Source: an uncultured Veillonella sp. (GTDB lineage: Bacteria; Bacillota; Negativicutes; Veillonellales; Veillonellaceae). Taken from it: a stretch of DNA of 15,631 nt. The first letter of the stretch is position 1; the number at the start of each line of letters is the position of its first letter. Positions 7,567 to 15,200 of this stretch are shown one piece after another. Below the pieces are notes generated by a model, which made no database searches, was not told the origin of the DNA, and worked only from the letters and a program-made list of their open reading frames with translations. Location of the stretch: NCBI GenBank assembly GCA_900757715.1, contig CAAEOZ010000033.1:1-15631 (forward strand), in the 5' to 3' direction. Made by a program: the position numbers and the translations under genes.

Positions 7567-7642
7567 ATGATAAAAATCATTGCTAACACATCGATTTATT
7601 TAGTATAATCGTATCATTAAATTCGATATTCTATAGAATTTA
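7567..7642 (+). promoter_or_regulatory. pxp operon promoter with two flanking inverted repeats
   Basis: TTGCTA (7580-7585), 18 bp, TATAAT (7604-7609) makes a good promoter. The inverted repeat ATGAT-4-ATCAT (7567-7580) touches the -35 box, and a second one, TAAATTC (7618-7624) with GAATTTA (7636-7642), lies just after the transcription start. Both are operator candidates; no regulator gene (such as kipR) is in the window. Confidence 0.55.
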
Positions 7643-7674
7643 TAAAATAAATGAAGATGGAGAGGTAATTGTAT

Positions 7675-8442
7675 ATGTCTCATTATGTAGATTTAAATAG
7701 TGATTTAGGCGAAAGTTTTGGTAACTATACATTAGGCATGGATAGTGAAGTATTAAATCACGTAACAAGTGCTAATATTGCTTGTGGTTGGCACGCTGGA
7801 GATCCTCTTATTATGGAGGCGACTGTCCGCATATGTAAAGAAAAAGGCGTTGCCGTAGGGGCGCATCCTGGTTATCCAGATTTGATGGGATTTGGTCGTC
7901 GTGCGATGGCAGTAAATCCTGCTGAGGCAAAAGCCTATATGATGTACCAACTAGGTGCACTTCAAGCTTTTTGTGATAGTTATGACATTACTTTACAGCA
8001 TATGAAACTACATGGTGCTTTTTACAATACAGCCTGTGTTACGCCTGTACTAGCCGATGCAATTTTAGATGGTTTACAAGCGGTAAATCCTAATATCTCG
8101 GCCATGGTATTGAGTGGTAGCTATATTGCTCAAGAGGCACAGCGACGAGGTATTCCTGTTATACAGGAAGTGTTTGCCGATCGTGGCTATACAGAGAAGG
8201 GAACATTGGTCCCTCGTACAGAAGAAGGTGCTTTCATCAAAGACCCGCAAGAGGCTTTAGACCGAGTTCTCATGATGGTTACAAAGGGTAAGGTTGTTAC
8301 TAATACGGGGAAGACCATTGATATTGTGGCTGATTCCGTATGTGTTCATGGTGATAACCCAGAAGCGATAGCTTTCACAAGGTATATTCGGGAGGGGCTC
8401 ACAAAAGCTGGTGTAACAGTGGCGAATTTTCAACACCGATAA
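7675..8442 (+). CDS. pxpA: 5-oxoprolinase subunit PxpA (LamB/YcsF family)
   Basis: Subunit A of the prokaryotic ATP-dependent 5-oxoprolinase PxpABC, which opens 5-oxoproline (pyroglutamate) to L-glutamate in the cytoplasm. ATG 7675 is chosen over an in-frame TTG at 7669 because GGAGAGG (7659-7665) sits 9 nt upstream and family members start at this point (MSHYVDLNSDLGESFG). At 255 residues it is full length. Family motifs: DLNSDLGESFG (6-16), ANIACGWHAGDP (33-44), VGAHPGYPDLMGFGRR (61-76), QHMKLHGAFYN (108-118), FADRGYTEKGTLVPR, and VCVHGDNPEAI near the end. It is first in the operon with the permease, pxpB and pxpC. The homologous Bacillus order is ycsF-ycsG-kipI-kipA. Confidence 0.95.
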   Translation: MSHYVDLNSDLGESFGNYTLGMDSEVLNHVTSANIACGWHAGDPLIMEATVRICKEKGVAVGAHPGYPDLMGFGRRAMAVNPAEAKAYMMYQLGALQAFCDSYDITLQHMKLHGAFYNTACVTPVLADAILDGLQAVNPNISAMVLSGSYIAQEAQRRGIPVIQEVFADRGYTEKGTLVPRTEEGAFIKDPQEALDRVLMMVTKGKVVTNTGKTIDIVADSVCVHGDNPEAIAFTRYIREGLTKAGVTVANFQHR

Positions 8443-8473
8443 CATTATTAAATACATTAAAATAAATGCTTAA

Positions 8474-8551
8474 TTGATACCAACAGAAAATGCAAATATA
8501 AGTATTAAAAGTAAGTATTACATGTAAGTATGAGCTTTAAGCAATAAGTAT
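8474..8551 (+). promoter_or_regulatory. Candidate internal promoter with phased TAAGTAT repeats
   Basis: TTGATA (8474-8479), 17 bp, TATAAG (8497-8502) is a plausible promoter for the permease in the 142-bp gap after pxpA. Four copies of TAAGTAT lie at 8499-8505, 8512-8518, 8525-8531 and 8545-8551; the first three are exactly 13 bp apart and the first overlaps the -10 box. This looks like an operator array, but the binding protein is unknown. Confidence 0.4.
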
Positions 8552-8584
8552 GGCATAGATTAATTATTATATGTGGAGGTTCCT

Positions 8585-9781
8585 ATGAAACCAATTACAG
8601 GTAAAGCGAGTTTCTCTGTCCTATTAGGGGCAGCTTTCTTAATGGCCACGTCTTCCATTGGACCTGGCTTTATGTTACAAACGGCAGCATTTACAAATGA
8701 GTTGAAAGCTGACTTTGCATTTGCTATCGTTGTATCCGTTATTTTCTCTATTATTGCACAGCTTAATGTGTGGACGATTATTGGTGTATCCAAAATGCGT
8801 GGTCAAGATATTGCGAATAAGGTATTGCCAGGCCTTGGTTATATAGTGGCATTTTTAATTTCCCTTGGTGGATTGGCCTTTAATATCGGTAATATTGGTG
8901 GTGCTTCTATGGGCCTCAATATTATATTTGGTATCGACACAACAACGGCGGCCGCTATTAGCGGTATCTTAGGTATCTTACTATTTACATCTAAGAAGAT
9001 GGGTGGTGTTTTAGATAATACGGCTAAAGTACTCGGTACTGTTATGCTTGTTCTTATCGCCTACGTAGCATTCTCTACGAATCCACCAGTAGGAGAAGCC
9101 TTGTCTCATTCTGTGATTCCAGAGCATGTACCTTGGTTAGCAACGATTACACTTATTGGGGGCACTGTAGGTGGTTACATTACATTTTCTGGTGGTCACC
9201 GCCTCATTGATGCAGGTATTACAGGTCAAGAGCATTTAAAAGATGTACGTCGTGCAGCAATTATGGGGATGTCTGTAGATGCATTAGTTCGAGTGTTATT
9301 GTTCTTAGCCGTTTTAGGTGTAGTATCCATGGGCTTTGTGCTAGATTCTAAAGACCCAGCAGGCTCTGCGTTTCTTCTCGGCGCTGGTGAAATCGGTCAT
9401 AAATTATTCGGTATAGTGTTCTTCTGTGCCGCATTGACCTCTGTAGTAGGGGCTGCCTACACATCAGTATCCTTCTTAAAAACATTGTTTAAGGTTGTAG
9501 AACGAAATGAAAAATTGACTATTATGGCATTTATCTTTATTTCTACATGTATCTTAATCTTTATTGGCAAACCAGTATCTCTATTGATTTTAGCGGGCTC
9601 TGTAAATGGTTTGATCCTGCCTGTTACGTTGGCAGTTATGCTCGTTGCTACTCATAAATCTGAAATCGTAGGGGCATACAAACACAATAAACTTTTATAT
9701 TATACCGGTTGGATTGTAGTACTTGTAACATCTTATATTGGTGTTACATCTTTAAAAGGCATTGCTAAGTTACTAGGTTAA
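8585..9781 (+). CDS. NRAMP-like (YcsG-type) membrane permease, putative 5-oxoproline importer
   Basis: A 398-residue polytopic membrane protein with about eleven hydrophobic segments in the LeuT-like arrangement of the NRAMP superfamily. ATG 8585 follows GGAGG (8575-8579) by 5 nt; an in-frame GTG at 8573 lies before the ribosome binding site and is rejected. Metal-transporting NRAMPs have DPGN in TM1 and a metal-binding Met in an A/C-x-x-M motif in TM6. Here TM1 reads SSIGPGF (residues 23-29) and the TM6 region reads TFSGGHR (200-206), so those ligands are absent and Mn/Fe transport is unlikely. The place between pxpA and pxpB matches ycsG of Bacillus subtilis and suggests import of 5-oxoproline or a related compound. 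The family call is good; the substrate is inferred. Confidence 0.82.
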   Translation: MKPITGKASFSVLLGAAFLMATSSIGPGFMLQTAAFTNELKADFAFAIVVSVIFSIIAQLNVWTIIGVSKMRGQDIANKVLPGLGYIVAFLISLGGLAFNIGNIGGASMGLNIIFGIDTTTAAAISGILGILLFTSKKMGGVLDNTAKVLGTVMLVLIAYVAFSTNPPVGEALSHSVIPEHVPWLATITLIGGTVGGYITFSGGHRLIDAGITGQEHLKDVRRAAIMGMSVDALVRVLLFLAVLGVVSMGFVLDSKDPAGSAFLLGAGEIGHKLFGIVFFCAALTSVVGAAYTSVSFLKTLFKVVERNEKLTIMAFIFISTCILIFIGKPVSLLILAGSVNGLILPVTLAVMLVATHKSEIVGAYKHNKLLYYTGWIVVLVTSYIGVTSLKGIAKLLG

Positions 9782-9793
9782 TTAATTATCTGT

Positions 9794-9834
9794 GAAAGCA
9801 CCATTACGTTCGGCTTGAATGTGATGGTCCTTTC
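9794..9834 (+). other. Long intercistronic RNA hairpin
   Basis: Bases 9794-9811 pair with 9817-9834: an 18-position stem with one C-C mismatch, two G-T pairs and a 5-nt loop, in the 74-bp gap before pxpB. No T tract follows, so it is not a standard terminator. It may be an mRNA processing or stabilising element that sets different expression of the permease and pxpBC. Confidence 0.6.
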
Positions 9835-9855
9835 TAGTTATAGCAGGAGGTACAT

Positions 9856-10599
9856 ATGAAACCTACAATTTCACCTGTAGGAGATTGCGCTATCTCTATT
9901 GATTTTGGTCAAGTAATCGATCCAAAGATTAATCGACAAATCCGACAAGTTATAGAGCAGATTAAAGTCTTACAGCTAGATGGAATTATTGAACTAGTTC
10001 CTACATACTGTGCATTGCTTGTTCAATATGATGCAATGGTATATACGTATTCAGACATTTGTAGAATTCTTGATCCTATATTACAAGAATCTGTAACAGA
10101 CAGCGTAATTGAACGTGTTATGATTGTTGAAATACCCACCGTATATGGTGGTGAGTTTGGTCCAGACTTAGGCTTTGTAGCCTCTCACAATCATATAAGT
10201 GAAGATGAGGTCGTATCCATTCATAGTGGTACAGATTATTTAGTTTATATGCTAGGCTTTATTCCTGGATTTACCTATTTAGGTGGCATGGATCCACGCA
10301 TTGCAACGCCGCGGTTGTCTTCACCAAGAACTTTGATTCCTGCCGGCTCTGTAGGTATTGCAGGAGAACAGACTGGTACATATCCATCAGATTCTCCTGG
10401 AGGCTGGCAGATTATTGGACGCACACCTGTGACTATGTATGACATGTCTAAGAAACAGGCTGCACTATTGCAAGCCGGAGACTACGTTCGTTATGTGTCT
10501 ATCGATGAAAACGAATTCCATAGGATTAAATCCTTGGGTATGGAATATATTCCGTCTATGTATAAAGTAGAGGTAGGTGAGTTACGTGGGTATAAATGA
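9856..10599 (+). CDS. pxpB: 5-oxoprolinase subunit PxpB (KipI family)
   Basis: Subunit B of the 5-oxoprolinase complex, 247 residues, preceded by AGGAGG (9845-9850) 5 nt before ATG 9856. It opens with SPVGDCAISIDFG, as KipI-family proteins do. The conserved C-terminal cyclophilin-like core has GFIPGFTYLGG (134-144), then PRLSSPRTLIPAGSVGIAG, QTGTYPSDSPGGWQIIGRTP. PxpB and PxpC together are thought to handle the ATP-dependent activation step, with PxpA completing ring opening. In Bacillus the homologue KipI was first described as an inhibitor of sporulation kinase KinA; a 5-oxoprolinase role fits better here because the full pxp set is present. The pxpC gene overlaps its 3' end. Confidence 0.94.
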   Translation: MKPTISPVGDCAISIDFGQVIDPKINRQIRQVIEQIKVLQLDGIIELVPTYCALLVQYDAMVYTYSDICRILDPILQESVTDSVIERVMIVEIPTVYGGEFGPDLGFVASHNHISEDEVVSIHSGTDYLVYMLGFIPGFTYLGGMDPRIATPRLSSPRTLIPAGSVGIAGEQTGTYPSDSPGGWQIIGRTPVTMYDMSKKQAALLQAGDYVRYVSIDENEFHRIKSLGMEYIPSMYKVEVGELRGYK

Positions 10600-11608
10600 G
10601 TTTAAGGCTGCTTTAATCCGCGTAGATGCACCAGGGATGTACACTACGATTCAAGATTCTGGCCGCGTTGGCTTTCAACAATATGGTATGCCTGTGGCAG
10701 GTCCTATGGATAGTGAAAGCTATCTATTGGGACAGGCGCTAGTAGGAAACAAGGAACCTCTAGGTGCTTTAGAATGTACCGTGTTACCTCCTACGCTAAT
10801 TGTTCAAGGCACATGTATTGTTGCTTTTACAGGGGCCGACATGCATCCAACTATTAACAATGTAGTCGTGCCTAGATATATACCTTTTATTTGTCACGAA
10901 GGGGATATCATTTCTGGTGGCTTCAGCCAATGTGGAGTGCGTATGTATATTGCTTTCTCTGGTGGTATCGATGTTCCTGCTATTAACGGTAGCGTATCCA
11001 CTCATACAAAGGCTAAAATAGGTGGTTTTGAGGGGCGTCCATTACAAGCGGGCGATCAGTTTGGCATTAAAGCATTTACTAGAGAAGACGTGAATGTGTG
11101 CGACTTCTATGGTAGTCATAACTTATTCAATACTGCCTTATATAACCGCGGCGGTCGTGAGTGTCACGAACCTTTGCGTGTTGTTCTTGGGAATCAAGCA
11201 AAGTATTTTACAGAAAAAGGGATCAAGACTTTTGGGAGTAAAATATATACGTTGACTGTGCAATGTGATCGCATGGGCTTCCGCTTAGATGGTCCTGTCA
11301 TAGAGCATATCGATAGTGCAGACATTATTTCTGATGGTGCTGTATTTGGCTCTATTCAAGTTCCGTCAGATGGAAATCCAATAATCCTCATGGCGGACCG
11401 ACAAACAACGGGCGGCTATACAAAGATTGGTACTGTCATTACCGCCGATTTACCTAGGTTAAGCCAGTTGCCAGTAGGGGATGGAATTCATTTTGATATT
11501 ATTTCTGTAGAAGAATCACAAGAAATATATCGTACCTATATGAAACGCTTATATAAGCGAATACAATTAGCACACGAACAAAGTTTATATGTTTTTAAAT
11601 TACGCTAG
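10586..11608 (+). CDS. pxpC: 5-oxoprolinase subunit PxpC (KipA / biotin-dependent carboxyltransferase-like family)
   Basis: Subunit C of the 5-oxoprolinase complex, about 340 residues. The start is uncertain: GTG 10577 has its only good Shine-Dalgarno bases (GAGGT, 10570-10574) too close, so GTG 10586 is preferred, giving a 14-nt overlap with pxpB and translational coupling. Motifs: the family opening VDAPGMYTTIQDSGRVGFQQ and GMPVAGPMDSESY (about residues 13-45), ALECTVLPPTL, AFTGADMHPTIN, YIAFSGGIDVP, the VQCDRMGFRLDGP segment, and IVPS-like IQVPSDGNPIILMADRQTTGGYTKIGTV near the C-terminus, where urea amidolyase-type carboxyltransferase relatives are also most conserved. It is the last gene of the operon, with a terminator 34 bp after the TAG. 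Confidence 0.93.
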   Translation: MGINEFKAALIRVDAPGMYTTIQDSGRVGFQQYGMPVAGPMDSESYLLGQALVGNKEPLGALECTVLPPTLIVQGTCIVAFTGADMHPTINNVVVPRYIPFICHEGDIISGGFSQCGVRMYIAFSGGIDVPAINGSVSTHTKAKIGGFEGRPLQAGDQFGIKAFTREDVNVCDFYGSHNLFNTALYNRGGRECHEPLRVVLGNQAKYFTEKGIKTFGSKIYTLTVQCDRMGFRLDGPVIEHIDSADIISDGAVFGSIQVPSDGNPIILMADRQTTGGYTKIGTVITADLPRLSQLPVGDGIHFDIISVEESQEIYRTYMKRLYKRIQLAHEQSLYVFKLR

Positions 11609-11642
11609 TTTGTTCCCTAATTTAATTATACAATTTAGTAAT

Positions 11643-11684
11643 AAAGCTATCTCGTAGATTGTCATTTCTATGAGATAGCTTTTT
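11643..11684 (+). terminator. Rho-independent terminator of the pxp operon
   Basis: AAAGCTATCTCGTAGA (11643-11658) pairs with TCTATGAGATAGCTTT (11667-11682) with one G-T pair and an 8-nt loop, followed by further T. The A-rich left side could also serve the opposite direction. Confidence 0.88.
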
Positions 11685-12076
11685 ATTATGTAATATAAGA
11701 TGAACTCAATTAAATGTTGATAAAAATTGAAGCATAATAATCTAAAAGCAATACATGATACGTTAAATGCTGTATAACAAGATAATAGTGATCTATAAGA
11801 GGCTTAACTTAATCGATAATAATCTGAGCATATTTTTTTTGAAAGGTGTAGTAACTCAATCACTGATTAAGGGAGGACACATAAAGTTTTATAAAAATTT
11901 AATGAATTAATTATGTCTATAGTGATGACATGTAACTAAGTCCATAATATCTAGTTAAACACAAGTTTTTTTAGTACATATAATCTCATAAACGAAATTT
12001 AAATAATTGATTATGAGTTTATATTCATTTTATCTCTTCGGTATGGTATAAAATAAGCCCATATTTTATATAGATT

Positions 12077-12092
12077 TGTGACATGAATCACT
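12077..12092. promoter_or_regulatory. CRP/FNR-family-like palindrome upstream of adhesin
   Basis: TGTGA, six bases, TCAC(T) matches 9 of the 10 bases of the CRP consensus TGTGA-N6-TCACA. It is centred about 107 bp before the predicted start of transcription. CRP/FNR-family binding is inferred from the pattern only. Confidence 0.35.
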
Positions 12093-12154
12093 ATAAAGCC
12101 CATTGCTACGCTGTTTTTGTAATGCCTATAATTGTGAAAAATAAATGAAAAAGC

Positions 12155-12184
12155 TTGATAGTATATTAAAGGTTTTGGTATACT
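12155..12184 (+). promoter_or_regulatory. Promoter of the second adhesin
   Basis: TTGATA (12155-12160), 18 bp, TATACT (12179-12184). TATAAT at 12185-12190 is an adjoining alternative -10 but lies 24 bp from the -35 box. The leader would be about 85 nt. Confidence 0.5.
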
Positions 12185-12277
12185 TATAATATTGAAAATT
12201 TTAAAATTCTTGTATGACTTACCATATGATAAAACATCGAGGGAGCATTAATATTAATATAGTTTATAGGAGAAAGT

Positions 12278-15200
12278 ATGAATAAGATTTTTAAAGTGGT
12301 TTGGAGTAAATCAAAAAACTGTTACGTAGTAGTATCTGAGTTCGCTAAGAATAATAGTGGTAAAAAGAAAATTGTTGTAGCAGCAATCTTGGCTGCATTA
12401 GCAATGACTAATGCTAGCATCTCTATGGCGGCAAATACTTTGCCTACAAAACTGCATGCAACAGCAGTAGGCTTAGGGGATGGTGCTTCTGTTACTGGTG
12501 ACAAAGCTGTAGGCTTCGGTCAAAATGCAGCAGCTGCTGGTGGATATTCTATTGCAATAGGTTCTAATTCTAGTACCAGTGTTAACAGTCCACAAGGAAT
12601 CGCTATTGGTGGGGGTAATACTGCTAATGAAGGTGCAAGAGTAATTGGGGAACAAGCAATTGCCATTGGGGGAAATACAATAGCTCAAGGTAACTCTTCT
12701 ATTGTTATTGGTGGCGATGATGTAGTTAAAGCTGATGGTATAAAAGTTGTTTATACTACGAATAATGGTGAGAATAAGACTGGAGATTTGCGTAGTGCTG
12801 TTCAAAGCTTAACAGGCTTTGATATGAGAAATCCGCTATATACAGCGGCAACGGCTGGCGAATCTGGTATCACATTAGGTATGAAAGGTCAGTCTGGTAA
12901 TGTGGGCATTGCAATTGGTACTGGTGCAAATGCGAAGGATCGTTTAGCAGGAACCTCTACTGGTGCTTCTGGTCAAGCCAATGATGATGTAACAAATGCT
13001 ATTGCTATTGGCACAGGGGCTAGGGCAAATCGTGATAATGCTATTGCCATCGGTGGTGGTTCTAATACTGATGTAGGTGGTACAAAACAATCTAGCTATA
13101 CATTGCCAAATAACGTTGTTGCTTCCTGGGCTGGTGGTGATAAAACATTGCCAGGTGACGTCGTATCTTTTGGTTCTAAAGGGTATGAACGTCAGTTGAA
13201 ACACGTGGCTCCTGGTGAAGTAAGTGCTACTTCCACAGATGCAATTAATGGCTCCCAACTTAGTGCTATTGTAGATCAAATCGCTTATAAATATATATCT
13301 ATAAAATCTTCTGATGTTGCTAATAAAGATAATACTGGTGCTACGGCAACTAATTCTATTGCTATTGGTCCAAATGCCGCAACAGACGCGTCTGCAAGTC
13401 ATTCTGTAGCTGTTGGTGATGGTGCTAGAGGTAAAGTAGTAGATGGTGTAGCTATTGGCTCAAAATCTACAGCTGATATTGCTTCAGGTGTAGCGGGCTA
13501 TAATATTAATGCTAGTCGTACAGATGTATATGCTGGGTTAAGTGGTGCTACGTTAACATCTAAATTAGGTGGTGTTGCTGTTGGTACAACAAACCAAACA
13601 CGTCAAATTAACTATGTTGCTGCTGGTACTGCTGATACAGATGCAGTAAACGTGGCACAACTAAAGAGTGTTAATTTAGCTTTCACAGGTGATAGTGGTA
13701 CAGGCGATGTGAACCTTGCTAATAGTAAATTAGCTGTAAATGGTGATAATACATACATTACAACTACAGCTAATGGTAAAAAAATTACAGTTTCTGGTAA
13801 AAAGCAAGATATTACTGTAGCAAATGGTAGCGCCACAGCATCGACTGGTATGGCGGATTCTGCTAACGTAGCTAATGCAATTAATCAAGCGATTGATCAA
13901 AATAAATACGGGTGGAATCTTTCTGCTAATGGCGAAGCTACACCAGTAGCCGTTGAAAAAGGAAATACAGTAGATTTTTCTGGTGACGATAATGTTACGG
14001 TTGCTAGAAATGATAAGAAAATCTCTGTAACCTTGAAAAAAGATCTTTCTAAATTAAACAGTGTATCTTTCAATAATGCTGGCGGTAATGAAACTGTAAA
14101 AATTGATGGTGACAAAGGTATTAATGCTGGGAATTTGAAAGTTACGAATGTAGCAGATGGTGTTGCTGATAAAGATGCTGTTAATGTATCTCAATTGAAA
14201 AAAGTTGACGATAAAGCAGAAGCTAATAAAACTGCTATTGATACAAATAAAACTGCAATCGCTAAAAATGCAGGCGATATTGCTACTAATAAGGCTAACA
14301 TCGACAAAAACACGACAGCTATCGCTCGTAAGATTTCCTTAGGTGGTAACTCTGGCTCTACCGATGAAAAATCCTTGAGCACAGGTGATGTGAAATTCAA
14401 TGTTAAAGGTGAAAATGGCCTTACTACGGTTGCTAATGGTGACGATGTCACTGTTAAACTCGATGATGCAACTAAAGGTAAAGTCGACAATGCAGCTGAT
14501 CGAGACTTGAGTAATTTGACTCCTGACGGTAAGCAACAAGTTAAGGATCTAGCCGCTTGGAATGTAGTTGCTAATAATGAGACGGCTGAAAAGGTTGAAG
14601 GTGGTAACACTGTTAAATTTATCGATGGTGATAACATTTCCATCACTCAAAATGGAAAAGACTTCACCGTTTCTACTAAGAAAGATGTAACTTTTGATAC
14701 AGTAACAGCTACACAAACAATTACAGCGCCAAAAGTAAAAGCGACAACTGGGGTTGAAACACCTCAAGTAACTGGCTTGACTAACACTGCTTGGGTTCCA
14801 GGTCAAACACAACCTGTATCTGGCCGTGGAGCTACAGAAGACCAATTGAAGAAAGTTGATGATCAAGTAGCAGAAAATAAAGCAAATATCGCAGATAATA
14901 CAGATAAGATTGGTAAAAATGCTGATGCTATTGCAGATAACAAGCAAAAAATAGCTGACAATAAAACTGCAATTGATAAAAATGCGGGCGATATTGCTAC
15001 AAACAAAACAGATATTGCTACCAATAAGGACAATATTGCTGCGAACAAGCAAAAAATTACTGACAATAAAACTGCAATTGATAAAAATGTAGGTGATATT
15101 GCTTCTAATAAAGCTAATATTGCTCAAAATACTACGGCTATCGCTCGTAAGATTTCTTTAGGTGGTAACTCTGGTTCGACTGATGAAAAATCCTTGAGTA

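Larger units (their letters stand above)
11685..12277. other. AT-rich gene-free leader region of the second adhesin
   Basis: No convincing open frame exists on either strand. It holds a GGGAGGA at about 11870 with no start codon at usable distance, an AT-rich inverted repeat CTCATAA/TTATGAG (11985-11991 with 12011-12017), an extended -10 candidate (TTCATT 12024-12029, 17 bp, TATAAA 12047-12052, with TG one base before it), a CRP/FNR-like palindrome and the promoter listed separately. The rest shows nothing I can name. Confidence 0.6.

Noticed and set aside
9794..9834. Hairpin as a terminator splitting the pxp operon
   Set aside because: No T run follows the stem, and pxpB follows closely with a strong ribosome binding site.
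11870..11940. Possible short gene after GGGAGGA
   Set aside because: No start codon at usable distance; the first ATG leads to a stop after one codon.
14549..15127. Long minus-strand open frame (192 codons) opposite the adhesin stalk
   Set aside because: It is a shadow of the repeated Asn/Ile/Ala-rich heptads; the product is low-complexity I/S/C/F-rich, has no family motifs, and the + frame is clearly coding.
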